Positions 33,590 to 44,017 of a stretch of DNA of 64,000 nt are shown here, piece by piece. The translations under genes and the position numbers were made by a program. Numbering within the stretch: position 1 is the first letter of the stretch; every line of letters begins with the position of its first letter. This DNA is from Yamagishiella unicocca (Eukaryota; Chlorophyta; Chlorophyceae; Chlamydomonadales; Volvocaceae). Below the pieces are notes generated by a model. The model was not told the DNA's origin. It made no database searches and saw nothing but the letters and a program-made list of their open reading frames with translations. The DNA is taken from assembly GCA_003116995.1 (NCBI GenBank), contig BDSL01000102.1, forward strand, positions 1-64,000. The letters are read 5' to 3'.

Positions 33590-36500
33590 CGGCCTCCAAC
33601 CCTGACGACGGTGCGTCCTCCACACGGCCCAGCATGATCTCCTTGTCCTCGAAGAAGGGACCCACGAGCTGGGGCCGTAACGAGGTGGGTAAGAGCGAGG
33701 TAAGAACCACGGCACAGATGATACGTGGACAACGCTTGGGATGCAAAGCGTCGCGCTGGCCGCCGCCCATCTGTAGTATCGGACACTATGCAATTTACCG
33801 CATGGAAGCAGGTTCGTCAATTGTCATTGTCTCCCGAGCAGTACCATTCCAAGTTCCACCTAGCAGCAGCGCACCTTGGGCTCCGGGATGCCCGCCTCCG
33901 CCATGTCCACCGGCGTGTCGTCATTCATGTCCACCGCCACCACCACCAGGCGGGCCTGCGTGGGAGGTCCGCAAGGGCTGTGTGGTCAGAGCCTGCCAGA
34001 GCGGGATCAGTCAATTGTCTGCAACTTTCAACCCACGCAACGAATCGTGCGCGCACATGCCCCGAATGCTTCCTTGCCGCCTAGGGCAATGAGCTGCCGC
34101 GTATTAAGAAGTAATCCACGGACGTATCCCTTCCTTATCGCAAGGGACTTGCTCCCTCAGCGATCGCACGGTGGCTCACCGACGGTGGCTCACCGGCCCC
34201 GTCCGCAAGGGGCCTTTCTCCCTACCCTCACGCACACCACACCAAACCGGCTCCGCGCAGCGGCCCCTTCTTCCCTGGTCGTTTCCCACCCCTGGGCTTC
34301 GCTGCCTCACCGTGTGCCTGCTGAGGCCCTGCAGCCGGATGCAGTCAGTCACGTCCACCTCCACGTCGATGGGATCGCGCGTCCTGCGCGGGGTCGGACG
34401 GAGTTGGGCGGAATCGGTTGGCTGGTCAGATCGGACTGGGGCAAAGGTGTCCGCCGTGCGCCCATGCCCCATGCCAGCCGGGTCCTTGAATCCAGACCCC
34501 TTATGTCGTAGCGTGAACCTGGCAGAACCACGCGAAACACAAGCCGACAACACCTTAGCCCTGCCCTAGTCGCACACTTCGAACACTCACACGCAGTTAT
34601 CGCACACCCCAAGCTTGCTGCCGAAAACTCCGGTCAGGCCGCCGTACTCCGGCATTTCGTCGAAGTCCTCCACCTTGTCCGCCGGCACGAAGTCCTGGTT
34701 GTCGGCCGACACCACGAACACATGCAGCGCCACGGAGCGACCGGCCAGCCTGCGGGGATGGGGGCGGATGAGGATGATATCGGTGGGCGCAAGGAAATCT
34801 CGTCATGGGACGGACCCAGCTGGCTAACTCTAGTTGGCACGTTAAGTTATCCTTCTGGGAACAAAGAACGTGGGGTGGGTAGTGGTTACTGCTGCGTAAA
34901 ATGTGCACGCGCATTGCTAGGGCTGTGGGGAGTAGTGACCCTCTGACTCACGACATGGGGTTGACGTCCTCGAACCGGGCCAGCGTGGGCGGCTCGCGCA
35001 TTTGCTGCGGCGGGATGGGGGGCAGGGCGTCGTAGCGGTAGCCGATTGCCTGCAGCACGGGAGCGGGTGCGGGCAGGGAGCCGTTGCGGGCCGTGTGAGC
35101 GGCGAGCGGCATGAGCAGGGGAGGAACAGGCGGCCGGCCCTGCGGAAGGAATAAGTGCAGCCGTTTCCTGCCTCATGCCCCGCCCTGACCGATCCCAGTT
35201 CAGGTTCGTTTGCATCACCGCGCAGCACCTCAACAGCAGGCGCACCTCAGTCTTGAAGGTGTGTTTCGGCAGAAACCATTCCCCGGTGGCGGGGTGACGG
35301 AAGGGCCTCAGCTCCTGCTTGTAAATCGCCTTGTCGAACTCCACCTGCGATGTCAGAAGCCGAGGACAGGGTGAAGAAACACTTGACGTGCTGGCACACC
35401 GTTCCATCTCCGCCATCATAGCCACCAGGAGAGTACCCGCTTGGGTTGCCACAGCTGTGTAACGCACCCACGACGTAACGCCCGCTGCCACTACTCGATC
35501 GCACCCCCCAGCGACTCACCCATGGCGCGTTCTCCCCGTCACCCGCGGCGGCCATGTCCTTCCTTAGGTAGCCTTCGTACACTCGATCCACGTTGCAGTG
35601 GTGCAGGAAAAAGATGGGGTGGAAGGCTGCGAAGCTGACGCTGGTCATGGGCCAGCCGCACAGCACGTGCATCGAGTTGTGTGGTGTCTCCACGCTGTCG
35701 ACGTTGTCGGAGTGGGTGGAGGCGGCCCGGGGGTGCTCCCACTGGGACAGGGCCCGATTGACCTGGGCCCCCACCTAATGGGGCGAGGTGCGGCGGCGCA
35801 GCAGAGCATATGGGGCCATTCAGATGCCAGGGTTAGACAATATGGTGGCACGATTGTGTCGACAGCGCAGTGCTGCGGGCCCGTGAAGCTTTCGTCAACG
35901 CCCCAGCTCCCAGCACCGCTGTCTGTGGTGCATGCCGGCAGCTGAGTTGCTGACGGCTTATCCCCGGAGGGCGCCTCTGACCCACCTTCATGTTCTTCAG
36001 GCCGGTCGCTAGGACCTGATCATTCGGAACAATCCGGTAGTCGTTGTCGGGGGTCAGCTCGCTGGGGAAGGGAAATGTGGGCAGCAGCCCAGGGGAAGAA
36101 GCTCAGCTCGGGCACCGCCGGGTTCAGGGGCCAAGGGGGCTTACGGAAGTACAGGCCGGCAGCCAGGACATTGGCAGTTGACCTGCCGCCAAGCACTCCT
36201 GCATTACCGCTACGCCACCAACACTGTCACCCACCGCTACTTACGGCACTTTAGGCAAGGAGGGAGCAACCTCGCGGCTCTTCTTTGCGACCAGGAACAC
36301 GTTACCCCGCAAATTGTAACCAGGCCCGCTAACTACTGGACAACGATCCCTTCCATGGCATCAACAGCGGGCACGGAGCCAATTTATGGCGCTCATCCGC
36401 TCCCATCACACCACCGCCGCCCGAGCACTCGCTGGTGTCATAGACAGCTACTGCGATAACACAGGCATGCGCGCACTACGCCACAGGCATCACGGCCACA

Positions 36501-38141
36501 CAAAGCTCAGCGCCCCGCACTCCCGCGTACTTGTCCGAAGCGTCCGGCGGCATAAGGTCCTCCTTCATCTTGGAGAACCGCTGCCGGATGATCGCCGGAA
36601 ACAACTCCCCGTTCACGACGCCGCGATCCCAGCCCCAGTACGGCAATGCAATTTGGCCATCACCACCGAGAGCCCGGTCAGCAGCCTGCGGTTCCACCGC
36701 AGTGACAGCGTTGGCGGGGTGCAGGAGGAGGGGATTATGAGTTGCCACATGAAGGGTTGAGTATACAAAGTGCCATTAAGGCCAATTTGGGCGGGGTAAT
36801 AGGTTTGCCCTTTCTTCCCCGATTGTGGCAGGACTGACCCATGGGCTTTAGGGTCAGTATTGAATTGTACGCCTCAACAGCAGGAACGCATCAAGACGGA
36901 AAGGTATCATCTTCTAATCATAGGGTTGCCTGGTATATCTCTTGGCGTGGAAGAAACCCGACTGGTTAAGGCTAAAGCACAGGCTGACGCAAAAATTATC
37001 ACCGACCAATCAGGTGGCATCGCGTTGGTTTACTCATGAGCCTTCTGCCCCGGGGTATTGGAAGAGACGGCTCCAACCGACCACTCCCTGCCCATCGTCG
37101 AATCGCGTCGAAAAGCTGTTCAACCTCCCAAGTTCGTTCCACATCATACCTCGCCCGTATAATCCCGTTCGACCCTGCCGACGGACTCTTCACTCCCCTG
37201 TCAGTCCTGCCTGTCCGGAGTAAACCCCTTACCCGCAAAGTGCGCTCGAAGTCAACCAAGTAGGCTCGGTGCCAGCCCGGGAAGCTCTCCCGGCCGTGCA
37301 CGCAGTACGACTGGTCCCAGCCATGATACCCTGGAAGCGTATCAACGGACCGCAAGGATGGTTTTAGCGCTAGGGAAGTAGTGGACATACGTTGGCATGG
37401 AGCCCAGGACAGGGGCTTCAAAGCCATGAACCTGCTGCAGTGCGGCGCGCTATTCCTGGGATTTTCGCGCAGCTGCGTCAAGTGATGTTGTTCCCCTTGG
37501 GGTTGGTGGACCTTGTCGCGCAGGTGGGTATGGTGAATGTGTGCGTGTGCCACACCGAAGTGCTGACGCTGGTGGCTCGAGCCACGTGAACAGGGTTACA
37601 GAAGCCAGGCGGTCGCGTTGTGCCCTAATCCACGTGCACCATGCACTAGACACTAACTCGTTTGGGCAGGGCGTACACGCGTTTTCCCCTGTCCCCCCCC
37701 CCCCCGATTTTTTCGGACATCCACGGGTTTCCCTCGAACCCCGACAACTTGAAATCAGGAACTATCCCCATAGGGACACCTGTCAGGCGTCCCCGTAGCC
37801 ATTGCCTAATTTCCAATGGAAACCCCCATAGAGGCCACAGGACTATTTCTGCGCCGTACACATTCCCCCCGTGACTTACTGGCTAGTCGAAAGTACTCGG
37901 AGGGGGACATTCCTGCACTGAAATCGCCGATGTTATTCACAGGGTCAGCTGCCCAGCCCGCCTCCATCATCTTCTCGATGGCATCACAGATGCGTGCTTG
38001 CATCTCCGGCGTTAGGTCACGTATATCACGTCGGACGACGACCTCCGACGCGGGGACGGCCGGCACCGCACCGAGGGGTGTCGGCTTCCGCAGCGTCGAG
38101 GACGATACGCGCGTCTTCATCCGTTTGAATAACGTCGACAT
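33522..38141 (-). CDS. Tyrosinase (type-3 copper oxidase); probable N-terminal part of a fusion with the matrixin
   Basis: The family oxidises phenols to o-quinones with a dinuclear copper centre. The inferred start is ATG 38141 (MSTLFKRMKTRVSSS; exon 37880-38141), which splices in phase to 37233-37330. CuA has His90, His99 and His108 in RYHGWDQSYCVHGRESFPGWHR, shown here as RYHGWDQ, YCVHG and GWHRAYL. Cys97 two residues before His99 fits the Cys-His thioether bridge. Later exons give LPYWGWDRGVVNGELFP, then CuB with HNSMHV and FHPIFFLHHCNVDRVYEGY. The C-terminal region (ALHVFVVSADNQDF, FGSKLGVCDNC, VVVAVDMNDDTPVDMAE, LVGPFFEDKEIMLG) resembles a tyrosinase beta-sandwich. Unspliced, the frame stops at 33522, but a strong phase-1 donor (GCCG/GTAAGG) at 33589/33590 would skip that stop. 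No signal peptide is evident. Middle exon limits are approximate. Confidence 0.87.
37650..37865. repeat. Possible interspersed repeat in a tyrosinase intron
   Basis: A stretch with a 15-C run (about 37687-37701) has open frames on both strands and a pattern (GFPLEIRQWLRGRLTG, IVPDFKLSGFEGNPW on minus) unlike the flanking exons. It lies inside the first tyrosinase intron. It resembles a short dispersed element more than an exon, but no second copy is present in this window to prove it. Confidence 0.3.
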
Positions 38142-40084
38142 AGTTACGCCGGGGCTTGTAGGCACAAGACAGGTTAAGGGTCAAGTCCAAGAATGTGCGT
38201 CAGTCAACCACTGCTCTGCGCTGCGAAAGCTTGTACTACTGTAAGGCTTATCAACCGATTTAATATTCAGCTCTTTCGCATAGCACAATGTAGCTGTGCT
38301 GAGTTCCTCCCGGCGCAAAGAAAGCGGACAGCGCAGCGAGCAAAGGTCATGTACCGAACCGAGCGTGTACAATTACGAATAGGGGTGATGTAGGTCCAGC
38401 CACTTGCCGGTACTCTGGCTTGCCGGTGCTTTGCCCTAACCTTTTTCTTACTGGGTTGCTGCCGAAGCTTAGGCTGTACGGAAGCGGAAATTTTCATATG
38501 TAAGCCATCATTTGTCGCTTTTGCATTCTCTCCGCTCAAAGCCCACCATGCATTGCTAGCAGCGCTCCAACGGATTTCTTTTGTTCCAACTTAACCCGAG
38601 ACACTCTTTTATCGTAACAATATTTGCTACACTCATCGCCGAACTACGTCTCCTTATTACCTCTGCATGTCATAATGTACAGTTAACACAAGGGTAAGAA
38701 GTGTCACTACTAGGGTAAGGGAACCGGGCCTGTATGTATTATACGATGACCCTCTGGCATAGTAAATACCAGGCAACCACAGCAACCAGGGCCATGGCTT
38801 AAAAAGGGTTCACCCGTCGCTCACCCGTCTCGTATCCAGGGTTTTCTGCGTACCTAGACACACATATCACAATGATGTAACAGTGTATTTGCTTCTGAGG
38901 AAGCGGGTTGATGCCCCATGTGACACGATGTGACGGACGACACACGGCGACACACACTCCGACACGCTACTCCTGCATTTACACGGCCCAAACTCCAAAC
39001 GTCACGGGTCGTTTCAACCTAGCACGTCAACGCTTATGCTTTTTCCGTAAGGAGGCCTTGCTAGTAGGACAGTGTAATCCACTCGAGTCGACCCACACTG
39101 ACCCACGACATCTTTCACCCATGTCCTGGGCCTCCCGTCCCTTCCCATTTTCGACAACTGGCTAAACTTACGCAACAATGATGTTATATGCACTCTGGAG
39201 AGGCTGAGAGGTGCATTAAAGCAGCATTTAAACCGGTCGGCCGCGGAAAATGGTTGCAAACGGGTTCTCTGCCAAAACGCGGCTACATAGCCTTGATCCG
39301 TGACTTATGAGGGCGAGCTTGGTTTTGTCGGACTCATCGCAGTCGTGGTCAGCGCACTTCTCCCACCCTCCCCTTGCCTACGCACTTCAGTCCTAGTCCC
39401 CCTCAATCAGCCTTTTGGATTCCATCACTTCAAGTCTCCAATCCTTACATGAAATGACTGCGTATATATGCGTAACTTGTTCGACGTATGGAATGGAATA
39501 CCGGTACTCGCCTAACTCAGACCTACCGTTGTTGGTTACATCCAGTATCCCCCAAAAATGTTTCGGATGTTGGAAAAGTATGCTCTACGAAAATCTGCAA
39601 GCGTAAGGACGATAACGGTGTTCTCTTACAAAAATTCGCAACGTGTAGCCGCAATTCCGGTGTATGTGCTCGAAGAAGTCCATGATTGCGCGACATTGTG
39701 CAAGCAACACGCAATCTGCTAACGACAAGCAATACTTCGCAACCTAACTGTGCGGCGTACGTGTTCACGCTCCTCCAGACGCGTTGGCAACACTTCCGTC
39801 CACTTGCCAGCTATTAACATTGCACTTGCTGCATCCGCTGTCATAGGCCTGACTGGCGTATTAGTGCCTGTTTTTGGAGGTCTCGGAGAATCCAATCACA
39901 GTGGTTTGCAGTATGTACAGGCTAGAAACACGGGCGTACGCTTGCGGCGGCCTTCAAAGAGTTGCAGAGCGGCGGGCAATCCGTGTGCCCTGCGCCATGC
40001 ATAGCGGTATGCGTTTGCCCCAGTCACATAGGGCTGCGGGTGAAGGTTGGAGTACGCGTGTGTGGGTGCGTGCGGGTACTCCAG
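38142..40084. other. Intergenic, no convincing gene
   Basis: Upstream of the tyrosinase start and of the unrecognised plus-strand gene, so it probably contains both promoters and perhaps the latter's first exon(s). The sequence is AT-richer than the genic parts and holds only short frames. I see no repeat structure. Confidence 0.45.
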
Positions 40085-42052
40085 GTCCATCCAGTGCCTT
40101 GCAAGCCGCAGCGGGACCCACCTCGGGCAGCTGGCCCGGCCCGCTCGGCTCCGGGCTCGGGTTCACCGACTGGAGCGAGCCAATAGCTTGGGAGGAGGCG
40201 TTCCAGGTGGGTGTTGCGGACGTCATGTTTGGCGGCAGCATATGCCATCCCATCGCTGCGTGGAACCGCAAGGAGTTCTACGGCCTCGTCATCCCCAGCA
40301 ACGTGTGTCCGCGACTCTTGTGACTCGTGTGTCGGACAAATGCACGTAGCTGGACATCCCACCGCTACACCGATCCCTGGGCCTCCGAACCCGTACTCCT
40401 GCCTGAGGCCACCGCCCTGGCTGCTTCCGGCCCTGCTTCCTCCCGCATTCCTGGCTTGGATTCCAACACTACTCTGCGGCCTTTCTACGAATTGGGCAAA
40501 GGCTGTTTGTGGCTCGGATCCTTCTGCCTTGGCGGCCCTGCGGCGCAGCTTGTCCGGGCTGCACACCCTGCTGCCCGACCTCGCGCCACACTGGCAAGAG
40601 CAGCTGCAGCTGCACCAGGTGCGGTCAGTGCGATCAGCATAACCGCAAACCTTACAATGTTCGCCGTGCCCGTGGCTTTATCCTGTTTCGCTGCAGTCGT
40701 CCCCTAGGAATGTTTCTGTTATCTCTGGTCCTGAGCCCTGCTCTCTGTCTCCTATCGTTGTGCGAGGTGGCAGAAGCTTGTGAACATTGAGGCTTTGCTT
40801 CGAGGCTTGGTTCCGTCGGCCCTCCTGGGGCCCTCTCCTGCTGTGGCTGCCGACCCCCACCGCGACGTGTGCATGTACGCCGAGGCGCAGCAGGCTGCCG
40901 GGGAGCTGCAGGGACTCGCCTCGTTCTTCCGCAGCTACGGGACAAGAGGCGAGTCAGGCCATGGCTGGCTGCTATTAGGAGCGGTTGCTTCGTCTTACAA
41001 AGCGGCATCGTAGTGGTGGGCGACACCCCACCGCTCCTAGGCTGGCATGTTAGGATGGCAGGCGTTGCCCGCCGCCTGGTATCTCGCTTTGCCCCCATCC
41101 CTACCCGTGCGTCTGCGCAGCAATGGAGTCGTGCTACCAGCACAGTGTGTGGGTGCTGACAGAAGCTCTGATGGGAGCGGCCCGCAACTACTGCGGCCCA
41201 GGCAGCACTCTGCTCCGGAGTAGCGACCTGGAGGTGGCCGCTACGGCGGTGCATGCGCTGCGGCGCAGCCACGAGGCGCACCTGAGCGCCCTCATCCGGG
41301 TGCGGTGGTGGGGAGGGGAAAGGGAGGGCGGAGCACCGTCTGTGCCCTAAGGCTGTCTGAGCACCTTCTGGGGTGGAGTCCGCTATGCTGCCAACTTGTC
41401 CATGCGCTGATTCGGGGTTCCGAAATCAGGGTCCCTGCTGCCCCTTGGAGCCCCAATGACATGGATCCCTGCCTTTCCCCTACCCTTAACCCACGTAACT
41501 AACGCCACACGGTCCCTGGCGCCGCTTCTTCTGCGGACAGTTGCAATTGCGGCTGTCCATGGTGCTCCCAGACGTCTCCGTGCGGCTCGTGGACCTACAG
41601 GTGGCGTGTGCTGAGCAGGTGAGGCGGGGCTTCCTCACGCAGGGGGCATTTCCGGTCATGGCAGCCCTTGGCAGCCTCAACTGGCGGGAACTGTTGCGGC
41701 CGCGAGGTCTGCGATGAGGAGTGCTAAATCTCATGCCACCCCCCTCCTCCTGCTCGCCATTGCGCACTACTGCTGCTGGAAGGTCATCCATGTCTCCCCG
41801 GCCACCGGCCCTGGCCAATACCCGTGGTGCTCAGTGACTGAAGCTCGCAGCAGGTTCCCCTCCCGTGATGCTACACAATGGGCGCTGCTGCAGGGTCGCG
41901 CCGTGACCCGCTTACATTGTCCCACGATCTAGGCACCTCCTTCCATGCCCCTCTATCGACAGGGTGTTGACGTGGGCCGCATGGCGGCGACCAACCTAGC
42001 GCTGCTGGTGCCCAGCGCAGCATCAAGCCCAGGGACAGGGCTTCAAGGATGA
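40085..42052 (+). CDS. Unrecognised multi-exon gene (hypothetical protein)
   Basis: I do not recognise the family. A chain of exon-like segments has good splice signals: about 40085-40206 (ending DWSEPIAWEEAFQ); a segment ending at about 40619 (LRRSLSGLHTLLPDLAPHW, EQLQLHQ); about 40771-40948 (KLVNIEALLRGLVPSALLG, AQQAAGELQGLASFFRSYG); 41121-41299 (ESCYQHSVWVLTEALMG, DLEVAATAVHALRRSHEAHL); 41541-41618 (LQLRLSMVLPDVSVRLVDL); and a last exon of about 90 nt ending at 42052 (GVDVGRMAATNLALLVPS). The segments are rich in Leu and Ala, probably helical, suggestive of an alpha-solenoid or tethering-complex subunit, but that is only an impression. The intron 40949-41120 appears to have a GC donor (GAG/GCGAGT). 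The 5' end is not determined. An alternative reading through 41618 would stop at 41717. Confidence 0.5.
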
Positions 42053-42606
42053 CGTACATACGGAGGCGAGGCTGGGCGGCGTCAGTGGTCGCATGCTTGC
42101 GTCGTCTTTAGTGGGGTCCGAGCGGACAGACAGACAGACAGACATGCATCCCTGCGAGGCCAAGGCCATGCCTGGGGACCCCAGTTACCCGACACCTCAA
42201 GGGCACCCGGCACCTGCGGTTGTAACGATTATGCGCTCGGTGTTGCTGGTGGTCCCCTCAGCAATGCAGGCTTGTCGGAAGCGACGTGAAGCATTGCCAG
42301 TACAATTACATGCATCACGAGCAGGCGTCTAATGGCGCCCTGACCAAATCGCGGTACCCTAATGCCAACAGTGACTAGTGCACCGCAGCTCCGTCCAAAT
42401 AGCAGCGCCACGCCAGGGGTACTCCACCTCCACCAAACACACGAGCATATGCCCTTTGCTCTATTGGTATCGCTGCCAAGCTCCACATTATACCAAGTCC
42501 ATTCCGAGGGACGCAGGCATGCGCGACAGAGCTAGACGTGTACCAGCTGCATCAGGCGCACGGATGGTTCCTGGTGGGCTCCTAGCACCGCAGTCGAGAG
42601 CACAGC
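42053..42606. other. Convergent intergenic region
   Basis: Between the unrecognised gene and bL34. It has a short (CAGA)n run at about 42124-42143 and TGTAA-type motifs on both strands (plus near 42220, minus near 42306) that could end the two transcripts. Nothing else is seen. Confidence 0.45.
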
Positions 42607-43783
42607 TCATCGGAACGTATCGACGGTGATCCGCCAGCGCCCCTTGCGCAGCCGCCGCAGCAGCGTGTCCCGGCCCTCTGGGGTTCTGAGCCTGCAGGGG
42701 AGGAGGTGGGACGAGGTCAGGGCGGCTGCACGCGGCAGGAGCAAGCACATAGGTCGACCAAGAGGCGTCGGATCCCAGAGGGCAACCCTGGCCGCAGCAG
42801 GCGCTTCCAGAGTGCTCGACGGGATAGGGTCGGATGGGATGGGCGGTTCCTTCCCCCTTATGGCACCGCATAAGTACCCCCATGCCCACCACCCGTACCT
42901 CTTCTCCAACCCGTGCTTGTTGACGCGCTTCTTCCGACTGGGCTGATAAGTGTTCCCGCGGTTGCCGCACTGCAGCGGTACGACGGTACCACCGCTGCCC
43001 GTTCCGTCAGAGGGGCAGGGCAGCTCCTGGTGCACGACGTCTGCGTGTGGATTACCCGAGGCGGTAACATGTTGCAATCGAGGCTCTCCAACTCTGGACA
43101 CCCCTTGCTGCATGACGTGCAATACGGTTGCGCATGTGCCCCACGCTCGAGCAGCCTCGACGTCACGCACGTGCATGCGCACGTGTTGGACCAACAACCT
43201 GCCACATTCCTGGCGGACCATGGGGCAGCACACTGGGCCCTGGCTACACAAAGAACCCTTCCCAGGAACCTTCAGACACCTCCAACCAGCCCTCCCTTCC
43301 GTACTGCCGCCTGATCCTAAGAATCACGCCAACCCTCGCACCTGGCAACCGTGCCGGCTCTTGTATCCCGACTACACTGGGCGCCTGTAGTGGATGTGGC
43401 CAAGCAACGTTCTGTTCGAGGGTCGGCAAATGCTGCTGCTGTTGCAAGAGCTGCGTCACGTTGAAAGAGACGAGACGAGAGTCCCATAAGCAGATGGTAG
43501 GTTCCAGTCGTGGAACCGGCAGCCTCCCAAACTCGAACGATGGTGCTGATGATCGGTCCGCAACAGGACGATGAAATTGCTGCCATCCATGCCGCTCCGA
43601 GCGCAACGGCGATGCGCTGTCGCCCAGAGTGCGGGACGAGGTTGATGCCGCTTCGCCGTCAAGAGCGGGAGAAGTCGCTTCGATGCACTGAGATAGTACA
43701 GCATCTACGTTACCCATTTGCAGTGTTGCCAGTTGCGATATCCATAGTCGGGGCAAAAGCCTGCCACCGATCAACACTGACAT
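42607..43783 (-). CDS. Organellar ribosomal protein bL34, nuclear-encoded
   Basis: The 3' exons 42899-42969 and 42607-42691 join in phase 2 to give RGNTYQPSRKKRVNKHGL followed by EKRLRTPEGRDTLLRRL and RKGRWRIT, an unmistakable bL34 core (TYQPS start, KHG, KGRWR end). bL34 is a small basic protein of the bacterial-type large subunit, bound to 23S rRNA. The product must go to mitochondrion or chloroplast. The N-terminal frame from ATG 43783 (MSVLIGGRLLPRLWISQL) has a basic, hydrophobic, Arg-containing start without acids, compatible with an organellar presequence. The splice joining that exon to 42969 was not settled, so the mature N-terminus is open. Divergent from NIT1 with only 234 bp between starts. 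Confidence 0.82.
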
Positions 43784-44017
43784 TGTCGCAGTTGCGAAGG
43801 GAAGCCTTCAAGGACGGCGTACTTTAGAATACAAAACAATGCGGCTTCAGTTGGAGCGTATCTGCAAACTCACCGTACAGTACTTGCGGACGCCTGAGGT
43901 TGCCTGTACAGAGTGTGTCGTGTGTCGCAATCTGACCAAATCCCTACAGCTGCCTATAGTACATGCCTCGGATAAAATCACCGTTGCGATTCCCAAGGGT
44001 GCCAATCCCCTGCGCAC
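43784..44017. promoter_or_regulatory. Short shared promoter region, bL34 (-) / NIT1 (+)
   Basis: Only 234 bp separate the two inferred ATG codons, making this the best candidate for a bidirectional promoter in the window. The assignment rests on spacing; no motif is identified. Confidence 0.5.
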
